Assembly: GCA_903924185.1 (NCBI GenBank)
Contig: CAIYAN010000060.1
Coordinates: 1 to 6,137 of the forward strand
DNA from: an uncultured Opitutia bacterium
Lineage (GTDB): Bacteria > Verrucomicrobiota > Verrucomicrobiia > Opitutales > UBA953
Direction: 5' to 3'
Length of the DNA stretch: 6,137 bases
A model generated the notes under the pieces. It was not told where the DNA came from. It saw nothing but the letters and a program-made list of their open reading frames with translations, and did no database searches. This document shows, one piece after another, positions 1 to 4,448 of this stretch; within the stretch, counting starts at the first letter, position 1; every line of letters begins with the position of its first letter. Made by a program: the position numbers and the translations under genes.

Positions 1-1
1 C

Positions 2-148
2 ACGGCCATCGGCCACTTCGGTAACGCCGCCATCTTCACGGGCCGTAAGCTCAAGTTCGACGCCGCCACCGGTAAGTTCAACGACGATACCGCCACGGGC
101 ATGCTCTCGCGCGAGCTGCGCAAGCCTTGGTCGCTGGAGAAACTTTGA
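2..148 (+). CDS. Gfo/Idh/MocA-family oxidoreductase, C-terminal fragment
   Basis: Only the last 48 codons are present, and the gene starts outside the window. Frame 2 reads without interruption to TGA at 146-148. The visible tail contains GNAAIFTGRKLKFDAATGKF, then ATGMLSRELRKPW. This matches what I know of the C-terminal end of bacterial Gfo/Idh/MocA-type oxidoreductases of the Planctomycetes/Verrucomicrobia kind, which typically have GN.A.RTGRK.KWD..T.....D..A...L.R.YR.PW. The family uses NAD(P)(H) in an N-terminal Rossmann fold, not seen here, to oxidise or reduce sugars and related polyols; members with a Tat signal are secreted. The specific substrate cannot be inferred. The stop codon overlaps the TTG start of the next gene, so the two are probably co-transcribed and translationally coupled. 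The family call rests on this short tail alone and is moderately strong. Confidence 0.8.
   Translation, partial: TAIGHFGNAAIFTGRKLKFDAATGKFNDDTATGMLSRELRKPWSLEKL
136..139 (+). promoter_or_regulatory. Ribosome binding site for the 145-1206 gene
   Basis: GGAG lies 5 nt before the TTG at 145-147, inside the final codons of the upstream oxidoreductase. This decides the start: an upstream in-frame TTG at 127 would begin before this Shine-Dalgarno sequence and would lengthen the overlap with the upstream gene to 22 nt. The 4-nt TTGA stop/start overlap is the classic arrangement for translational coupling. Confidence 0.65.
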
Positions 149-1206
149 GCCGACGCGCCCTCATCATCATCGGAGCCCTCGTCTTAGCCGTCGGGGCTTG
201 GGTGCTTTCGTTCCGGCAACTGGATAAGAAGTGGCAGACCAAGCCGTTGAGCCCGACGAAACGGGTCGCCGCCCGCTCAGCGCAGCCGCTCAACCTGCAG
301 GCCGCGACGGCTAGCGGCAAGACCGTGGCCGAAGTCTGGGCGGAGTTCCAAAAGAACGGCCCGCCCGAGTTGACGCCGGCGCAAATCAACGACTACGTCG
401 ATTCCTGCGGACGCGATGCTCAAAGCCTCATCGTGGCTGCGCGCCTCTCCGGTGACTTAGAGTTCCTCCAAGAGGCCGCCCTCGCCTACCCCGAGAATCC
501 TCTCGTGCAGTTAGAAGTCGCGCTCAGCCCGAGTGCCACGCCCGAAGAACGCCGCGCCGCCCTCGAAGCCTTCAAAGCCGTCAGCCCCGACAACGCCCTA
601 GGCGATTACTTGAGCGCGCACCTGTCGTTCACTGAAGGTAAGTATGGTGAAGCCGCTAACGGGCTCCTCGCTTCGCTCGACCACGGCACGCTGGCGGACT
701 TCTCCGAGCAGATTATGGCGGGCACCGAACAGGCCTACCTCAGCGCCGGCCAAGACCCGCTGAGCGCCCAGCTCGCCGCGATGGCAGGCCTCACGCGTCC
801 GACGCTCGCACCCATGCGTGAGGTCTCGCGGCACCTCGATAGTTTGAAGGACGAGTTCATCAAAGCCGAAGATTACGACGCCGCACACCCGACGGTGCTC
901 GTCGGGCTCGACCTCGGCCAGAAGATGCAAAGCCAAGCGCCCTACCTCATCGATCAACTCGTGGGGATGTCGATTGAACGCAGTTTCCTCGAGCAACTCG
1001 ACCCACTGACCGCCACGGGTGGCAATGGCCAGACCGCGGGCGAACGGCTGGCCGAACTCGAAGCCAAGAATGCGGATATCAAAGCCACGACGTCCGCTTT
1101 TAGCGAAACCTCACTGAAGATGGACGCCGCCGCCTCCCAGGAATACTTCAAACGCGTCCGCCGGGACGGCGAACTCAGCGCCATGAAGTGGGTGTTGGCG
1201 AGGTAA
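145..1206 (+). CDS. Membrane-anchored TPR-like protein of unknown function
   Basis: This is a 353-residue protein read from TTG 145, chosen for the GGAG five bases upstream and the 4-nt overlap with the previous stop. The N-terminus is a typical signal-anchor: two arginines at positions 3-4, then a hydrophobic segment at about residues 5-23 (LIIIGALVLAVGAWVLSF), followed by a polar, proline-containing linker. No lipobox cysteine or clear signal peptidase site is seen, so the rest probably projects into the periplasm while tethered to the inner membrane. The remainder looks almost wholly helical. Residues about 115-180 resemble degenerate tetratricopeptide helices (alternating small residues and Tyr/Leu, with an 'AHLSFTEGKYGEAANGLLAS' unit). 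Residues about 300-330 are rich in A/E/K and could form a short coiled coil. No catalytic motif is visible. Coupling to an oxidoreductase suggests one transcript, but its role is unknown; scaffold or assembly factor is only a guess. Confidence 0.85.
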   Translation: MSRRALIIIGALVLAVGAWVLSFRQLDKKWQTKPLSPTKRVAARSAQPLNLQAATASGKTVAEVWAEFQKNGPPELTPAQINDYVDSCGRDAQSLIVAARLSGDLEFLQEAALAYPENPLVQLEVALSPSATPEERRAALEAFKAVSPDNALGDYLSAHLSFTEGKYGEAANGLLASLDHGTLADFSEQIMAGTEQAYLSAGQDPLSAQLAAMAGLTRPTLAPMREVSRHLDSLKDEFIKAEDYDAAHPTVLVGLDLGQKMQSQAPYLIDQLVGMSIERSFLEQLDPLTATGGNGQTAGERLAELEAKNADIKATTSAFSETSLKMDAAASQEYFKRVRRDGELSAMKWVLAR

Positions 1207-1208
1207 CG

Positions 1209-1335
1209 TTAGGGGATGGGGGATAGAGGATAGGGGGTAGGGGTTGGGGGATAGGGGACGCGATGGGGGATGGGAGTTAGGGGACGCGATTGGGGATAGG
1301 GGGTTGGGGTTAGGGGATAGGGGTTGGGAGGGCGG
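1209..1335 (+). repeat. G-rich degenerate repeat array 1 (G-quadruplex-prone)
   Basis: About 126 bp hold 16 runs of three to five G on the + strand, separated mostly by ATA, TTA, TT, TA or AT. Recurring words are GGGGATAGGGG, GGGGTTGGGG and GGGGTTAGGGG. A longer word, AGGGGACGCGAT, occurs at 1253-1264 and 1279-1290 with a 26-nt period. The array begins 3 nt after the stop of the 145-1206 gene, so the G-rich strand would be transcribed as that gene's 3' UTR. Spacing of one to three bases between most runs satisfies the usual rule for intramolecular G-quadruplexes many times over. There is no plausible coding use. Heptamer-like G/C-rich repeats in intergenic DNA are known from other bacteria (for example cyanobacterial STRR repeats); whether this belongs to such a family cannot be told here. 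Confidence 0.9.
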
Positions 1336-1353
1336 TTCCACCCCAAAACATAA

Positions 1354-1375
1354 AGACCGCCCGGGTGGGCGGTCT
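1354..1375. terminator. Hairpin terminator, likely for metK-ahcY (possibly bidirectional)
   Basis: A perfect 9-bp stem (AGACCGCCC at 1354-1362 with GGGCGGTCT at 1367-1375) closes a GGGT loop. Read on the minus strand the stem is followed by TTATGTTTT, a good U-rich tail, so it most likely ends the metK-ahcY transcript. Read on the + strand the tail is GTTCTGATT, weaker but possibly usable for the oxidoreductase/TPR-like transcript. If it is the minus-strand terminator, the ahcY transcript runs through the tRNA gene in antisense before stopping. Confidence 0.75.
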
Positions 1376-1382
1376 GTTCTGA

Positions 1383-1410
1383 TTGCTTCCGGCGCGGTAG
1401 GTCGCTTAAT
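1383..1410 (+). promoter_or_regulatory. Candidate promoter of the tRNA gene
   Basis: TTGCTT (1383-1388) and CTTAAT (1405-1410) are separated by 16 nt and resemble -35 and -10 boxes, with three of six and four of six matches to the sigma-70 consensus. Transcription would begin a few bases before the mature tRNA 5' end at 1422. The tRNA needs its own promoter because the hairpin at 1354-1375 lies just upstream. The match is modest and this is a candidate only. Confidence 0.35.
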
Positions 1411-1421
1411 GAGCCGACTAC

Positions 1422-1495
1422 GGGGAAGAAGTGTTACGGTAGCACAGCGGTCTCCAAATCCGCGGGCGTGGGTTCGACTCCCTCCTTCCCTGCCA
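1422..1495 (+). tRNA. tRNA-Trp (anticodon CCA), structurally atypical
   Basis: The sequence folds as a 74-nt cloverleaf including an encoded CCA. The acceptor stem is GGGGAAG (1422-1428) with CTTCCCT (1485-1491), seven pairs including a terminal G-U, then discriminator G1492 and CCA 1493-1495. The D arm is GTGT/GCAC (last pair U-G) with a 7-nt loop containing GG. The anticodon arm is GCGGT-CTCCAAA-TCCGC, with anticodon CCA at 1454-1456, which reads UGG (Trp); G73 is normal for bacterial tRNA-Trp. The T arm is GTGGG-TTCGACT-CCCTC. Oddities: the usual U8 is A1429 and the usual A14 is U1435; the 31-39 pair is U-U; the second T-stem pair is U-U; the variable loop has only four bases. It ends 14 nt before the converging ahcY stop codon. 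It could be a functional divergent tRNA or a decaying extra copy. Confidence 0.75.
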
Positions 1496-1509
1496 ATTTC
1501 GTCGGGCGT

Positions 1510-2925
1510 TTAGTAACGATAATTATCCGGCTTGAAGGGGCCATTCGCCTGCACGCCGATATAAGAGGCCTGCTCCTTCGAGAGCTTGGTCAGCTTAGCG
1601 CCGAGCTTACCGAGGTGTAGACGAGCAACTTCTTCGTCGAGGTGCTTGGGGAGAACCACGACGCCAGGCTTGGCCGTGGCGCGCGTTTCCCAGAGGTGCA
1701 GCTGAGCGAGGACCTGATTAGTGAACGACGTCGACATCACGTAGCTCGGGTGGCCGGTGGCGCAGCCGAGGTTCACGAGGCGACCTTCGGCCAGCATGTA
1801 GAGCTGGCGGCCATCCTTAAAGGTATAGCGGTCAACCTGTGGCTTGATGGTGTCCTTCTTCGCGCCCTTGAAGGCGTTGAGGCGGGTCACCTGAATTTCG
1901 TTATCGAAGTGGCCGATGTTACAGACGATGGCCTGGTCCTTCATCTTGGTCAGGTGCTCGAGGGTGATGATGTCCTTATTGCCCGTCGCCGTGACGTAAA
2001 TATCCGCCGTCCCGAGGGTGTCCTCGACGGTGACGACACGGTAGCCTTCCATCGCGGCTTGTAACGCACAGATGGGGTCGATTTCGGCAATCTGGACGGT
2101 GGCACCGAGGCCACGGAGCGACAGGGCCGAACCCTTGCCGACGTCGCCATAGCCCATGACGAGGGCCACCTTGCCCGCAATCATGACGTCGGTCGCACGC
2201 TTGATGCCGTCGACGAGCGATTCGCGGCAACCATAGAGGTTATCGAACTTCGACTTCGTGGCAGTGTCGTTGACGTTGATGGTCGGGACGAGCAAGGAAC
2301 CTTCTTCGAGCATGCGGTAAAGACGCTTCACGCCGGTGGTGGTCTCTTCCGAGACGCCCTTCCAGCTCTTCACGACCTTATGCCAGTGGCCCGGCTTCTC
2401 TTTGGCGACCTTCTTGAGCAGGTTCTTGATGATCTGCTCTTCCTCGGACTCGGACTTCGTGTTGACCCACTTGGAGCCGTTCTCGAGTTCGTAGCCCTTG
2501 TGGATAAGGAGCGTGGCGTCGCCACCGTCGTCGACGATGAGCTCAGGGCCGTCACCGTTGGGCCAGGTGAGCGCGCGCATGGTGCACTCCCAGTATTCTA
2601 CCAGCGTCTCACCCTTCCAGGCGAAGACCGGCACGCCGGCCTTGGCAATCGCCGCCGCCGCATGGTCCTGCGTGGAGAAGATATTGCAAGAGGCCCAGCG
2701 CACGTCGGCGCCGAGATCGGCAAGCGTCTCGATGAGCACGGCCGTCTGGATGGTCATGTGCAAGGAGCCGGCGATACGCACGCCCTTGAGCGGCTGCTTC
2801 TTGCCGTACTTAGCGCGCAGGGCCATGAGGCCGGGCATTTCGTGCTCGGCGACTTGGAGTTCCTTGCGACCCCATTCAGCGAGGCTGAGGTCGGCAACTT
2901 TGAAATCAGTGAATTTTTTGGCCAT
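1510..2925 (-). CDS. ahcY: S-adenosylhomocysteinase (adenosylhomocysteine hydrolase)
   Basis: The 471-residue product catalyses the reversible NAD-dependent hydrolysis of S-adenosylhomocysteine to adenosine and homocysteine in the cytoplasm, relieving product inhibition of methyltransferases. Visible landmarks, in order: the HMTIQTAVLIETL region near residue 60; DDGGD at 132-136; a lysine/glutamate-rich insert at about 150-190, as in the long bacterial/plant-type enzymes; TKSKFDNLYGCRES, whose K224 and D228 correspond to the catalytic Lys and Asp of the mammalian enzyme; the NAD-binding GYGDVG at 258-263; and the conserved C-terminal KPDNYRY. Length fits this subfamily. The ATG at 2925 matches the usual N-terminus, but the 20 nt before it contain no Shine-Dalgarno sequence. 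It lies 39 nt downstream of metK in the same direction, so one operon is likely. The nearest terminator is 1354-1375. Identity is firm. Confidence 0.98.
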   Translation of the reverse strand: MAKKFTDFKVADLSLAEWGRKELQVAEHEMPGLMALRAKYGKKQPLKGVRIAGSLHMTIQTAVLIETLADLGADVRWASCNIFSTQDHAAAAIAKAGVPVFAWKGETLVEYWECTMRALTWPNGDGPELIVDDGGDATLLIHKGYELENGSKWVNTKSESEEEQIIKNLLKKVAKEKPGHWHKVVKSWKGVSEETTTGVKRLYRMLEEGSLLVPTINVNDTATKSKFDNLYGCRESLVDGIKRATDVMIAGKVALVMGYGDVGKGSALSLRGLGATVQIAEIDPICALQAAMEGYRVVTVEDTLGTADIYVTATGNKDIITLEHLTKMKDQAIVCNIGHFDNEIQVTRLNAFKGAKKDTIKPQVDRYTFKDGRQLYMLAEGRLVNLGCATGHPSYVMSTSFTNQVLAQLHLWETRATAKPGVVVLPKHLDEEVARLHLGKLGAKLTKLSKEQASYIGVQANGPFKPDNYRY

Positions 2926-2964
2926 TGGTGTGAGGAGTGATAATTGAGGTGAAAGGACGGGCGC

Positions 2965-4146
2965 TTAGGCGTGGAGGGCCTTGAGGAAAGCGGGGAGCTT
3001 CGTGGTCGTTTCCCAGGGCAAGCCCTGCTTACCGAAGTGGCCGTAGTGGGTCGACGCGCGGTAGATCGGACGACGGAGATCGAGTTGACGGATAATCTCG
3101 GCCGGGTTGAAGCGGAAGACCTTCTGCACCGCGGCGAGAATCTGGGCGTCAGACAACGTCCCTGTGCCGAAAGTGTCGAGGTGCAGGCTGGTCGGCTCCG
3201 GGTGGCCAATGGCGTAGGCGAACTGGAGTTCGCAGCGTTCAGCGGCACCCGCGGCGACAATGTGCTTAGCGACCCAGCGGGCCATGTAGGCCGCCGAACG
3301 GTCGACCTTGGTCGGGTCCTTGCCCGAGAAAGCGCCGCCACCGTGACGGCCCATGCCGCCGTAGGAGTCGACGATGATCTTACGACCAGTCAGGCCGCAA
3401 TCGCCCTGCGGGCCACCCACGACGAAGCGACCCGTGGGGTTGATAAGGTATTCGGTCTTCTTGCCGACGAGAGCCTTCGGGAGGATCTTCTGGATGACCT
3501 GCTCGATGCAGAACTTTTCAATCTGGCGGTGCGATACGTCGGCCGTGTGCTGCGTCGAAATAACGACGTTCTCAATCGCGACGGGGCGACCATCTTCGTA
3601 GCGGACGGCGACCTGCGATTTGCAATCGGGGCGGAGCCACTCGGTGCCCTTGGCGCCAGACTTACGCAGGCGGGCGAGCTCGCGGTTGAGTCGGTGGGCG
3701 AACATAACCGGCGCGGGCATGAACTCAGGCGTCTCGGTCGTCGCGTAGCCGAACATGATGCCTTGGTCACCCGCACCCATCTGGGCGTGCTTCTTACCTT
3801 CAGCCTTACGCGCATCCACGCCTTGGGCGATATCGGGCGACTGCTTCGTGAGCAGGTTGGTGAAGAAAATCTTATCGGCGTGGAAGACGTCGTCGTCGTT
3901 AACGTAGCCAATCTCGCGGATGGCGGCGCGGACCACTTCCTCGAAGTTGACCTTGGCCTTGGTGGTGAGTTCGCCAGCGATGACGACATGGTCACTCTTG
4001 ACCAAGGTCTCGCAAGCGACGCGGGAGAAACGGTCCTGCGCGAAGCAGGCGTCGAGGACGGAGTCGGAGATCGAGTCGGCCACCTTATCGGGGTGACCCT
4101 CACCGACGGATTCGGAGGAGAACGTGAAGGAAGCAGCGCGTGCCAT
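2965..4146 (-). CDS. metK: S-adenosylmethionine synthetase (methionine adenosyltransferase)
   Basis: The 393-residue cytoplasmic enzyme forms S-adenosylmethionine from methionine and ATP, releasing phosphate and pyrophosphate. The family signatures are intact: SESVGEGHPDK at residues 10-21, with H18 and D20 at the active site and Mg site; GAGDQG at 124-129; and the phosphate-binding loop GGGAFSGKDPTK at 269-280, followed by VDRSAAYMARW. Length is typical for bacterial MetK. I start at ATG 4146 (MARAASFTFSS...), which agrees with the family N-terminus; the frame stays open to a TTG at 4185, but the extra 13 residues look like leader DNA. No Shine-Dalgarno sequence is visible upstream (CCCTAACCTT precedes the ATG). 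The stop lies 39 nt before ahcY, giving a two-gene activated methyl cycle operon. Identity is firm; I see no SAM riboswitch in the leader. Confidence 0.98.
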   Translation of the reverse strand: MARAASFTFSSESVGEGHPDKVADSISDSVLDACFAQDRFSRVACETLVKSDHVVIAGELTTKAKVNFEEVVRAAIREIGYVNDDDVFHADKIFFTNLLTKQSPDIAQGVDARKAEGKKHAQMGAGDQGIMFGYATTETPEFMPAPVMFAHRLNRELARLRKSGAKGTEWLRPDCKSQVAVRYEDGRPVAIENVVISTQHTADVSHRQIEKFCIEQVIQKILPKALVGKKTEYLINPTGRFVVGGPQGDCGLTGRKIIVDSYGGMGRHGGGAFSGKDPTKVDRSAAYMARWVAKHIVAAGAAERCELQFAYAIGHPEPTSLHLDTFGTGTLSDAQILAAVQKVFRFNPAEIIRQLDLRRPIYRASTHYGHFGKQGLPWETTTKLPAFLKALHA

Positions 4147-4194
4147 AAGGTTAGGGAAACAAAAGGGGAATCGGCCTGAAGGCAAGTGAGCATC

Positions 4195-4222
4195 TAAATA
4201 TCCTGATAGGAAGATACGTCAT
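4195..4222 (-). promoter_or_regulatory. Weak candidate promoter for metK-ahcY
   Basis: On the minus strand ATGACG (4222-4217) could serve as a -35 box, with TATTTA (4200-4195) as an AT-rich -10 region 16 nt further on. The resulting leader to the metK ATG would be roughly 40 nt. It is the only AT-rich stretch close in front of metK, but the match to consensus is poor and housekeeping promoters of this phylum are not well characterised. Confidence 0.25.
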
Positions 4223-4244
4223 AGGCTGCCCGCTGGGCAGCCTA
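4222..4244. repeat. 10-bp perfect inverted repeat upstream of metK
   Basis: TAGGCTGCCC (4222-4231) and GGGCAGCCTA (4235-4244) are perfectly complementary around a 3-nt GCT loop. Neither strand has a convincing U-tract after it (GGGGATAG on +, TGACGTATC on -), so it is not an obvious intrinsic terminator. Its right arm runs directly into G-rich array 2, and its left end touches the candidate -35 box of metK. It could be an operator, a boundary element of the array, or a decayed terminator. Function is unknown. Confidence 0.6.
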
Positions 4245-4305
4245 GGGGATAGGGGGGAGGGGGTAGCGGATGGGGGAAAGGGGAAAGTAGGGGTTGGGGG
4301 TTGGG
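4245..4305 (+). repeat. G-rich degenerate repeat array 2
   Basis: About 60 bp with eight G-runs of three to six on the + strand, with spacers ATA, A, TT, AAA and longer. It shares the words GGGGATAGGGG and GGGGTTGGGG with array 1. The G-rich strand is the non-coding strand relative to metK and the cytochrome gene, both of which are on the minus strand. It starts immediately after the inverted repeat at 4222-4244 and ends at the A-rich block AAAACAAAAGGG (4306-4317). Quadruplex formation is possible. Confidence 0.85.
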
Positions 4306-4337
4306 AAAACAAAAGGGACAACGTCCGGATTAATCAT
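4306..4337. other. A-rich spacer between the two facing G-rich arrays
   Basis: This 32-bp segment separates arrays 2 and 3. It begins with AAAACAAAAGGG, contains a small inverted repeat GGAC-AAC-GTCC (4316-4326) and the 8-bp palindrome GATTAATC (4328-4335). On the minus strand the small hairpin is followed by CTTTTGTTTT, the same kind of tail that follows the strong terminator at 4405-4426, so it may be a remnant or duplicate of a terminator. With only four pairs it is probably too weak to terminate by itself. Confidence 0.4.
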
Positions 4338-4392
4338 CCCCTATCCCCTCTTGGCTCCCCATCCCCCACCCCCTAACCCCAATCCCCTATCC
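4338..4392 (-). repeat. G-rich degenerate repeat array 3 (G strand is minus)
   Basis: Seven C-runs of four or five on the + strand, equal to seven G-runs on the minus strand, with spacers such as ATA, TT and TTA; the minus strand reads GGATAGGGGATTGGGG, then GGGGTTAGGGGG. The same words occur in arrays 1 and 2, but here in the opposite orientation to array 2, making an imperfect inverted pair around the 4306-4337 spacer. It lies just downstream of the terminator of the cytochrome gene, so its G-rich strand would be transcribed only by read-through. Confidence 0.85.
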
Positions 4393-4404
4393 TCTTAAAA
4401 CAAA

Positions 4405-4426
4405 AAGGGCGCCCGCAGGCGCCCTT
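4405..4426 (-). terminator. Intrinsic terminator of the HEAT/cytochrome c gene
   Basis: A perfect 9-bp stem (AAGGGCGCC at 4405-4413 with GGCGCCCTT at 4418-4426) closes a 4-nt loop and is followed on the minus strand by TTTGTTTTAAG, with Ts also completing the stem foot. It lies 22 nt after the stop codon of the cytochrome gene and insulates that gene from metK. This is the clearest terminator in the window. Confidence 0.9.
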
Positions 4427-4448
4427 GAGGGGTCAGAGTTTGACCGGC

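Noticed and set aside
127..147. Earlier TTG start at 127 for the TPR-like protein
   Set aside because: It would overlap the upstream gene by 22 nt and begin before the GGAG at 136-139; the TTG at 145 has correct spacing and gives a cleaner signal-anchor.
1209..1335. Telomere or CRISPR-like array
   Set aside because: The units resemble telomeric TTAGGG/TTGGGG words but are degenerate, short and internal between genes. There are no exact repeats with unique spacers as a CRISPR array would need, and no cas genes.
1244..1513. + strand open frame through array 1, the terminator and the tRNA
   Set aside because: The translation is glycine/arginine low-complexity from the G-runs and crosses a hairpin terminator and a tRNA gene, so it is not a protein gene.
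2380..2947. + strand open frames antisense to ahcY
   Set aside because: They are shadows of the ahcY codons with no recognisable domain or ribosome binding site; the same holds for those antisense to the cytochrome gene.
2971..4179. Full-length + strand open frame (402 codons) antisense to metK
   Set aside because: It mirrors the metK frame in high-GC DNA, where stops are rare in the opposite frame. Its translation is low-complexity (V/G/D/R/L-rich) with no family features, whereas the minus strand encodes an unmistakable MetK.
4147..4185. N-terminal extension of MetK to a TTG at 4185
   Set aside because: The added residues (MPSGRFPFCFPNL) are absent from the family, while ATG 4146 gives the standard MetK N-terminus. 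The extension also overlaps probable leader DNA.
4147..4245. SAM riboswitch in front of metK
   Set aside because: Apart from the 10-bp palindrome and a small GCC-TTCA-GGC hairpin I could not find the kink-turn, pseudoknot or conserved core of any SAM or SAH aptamer. A covariance search would settle it.
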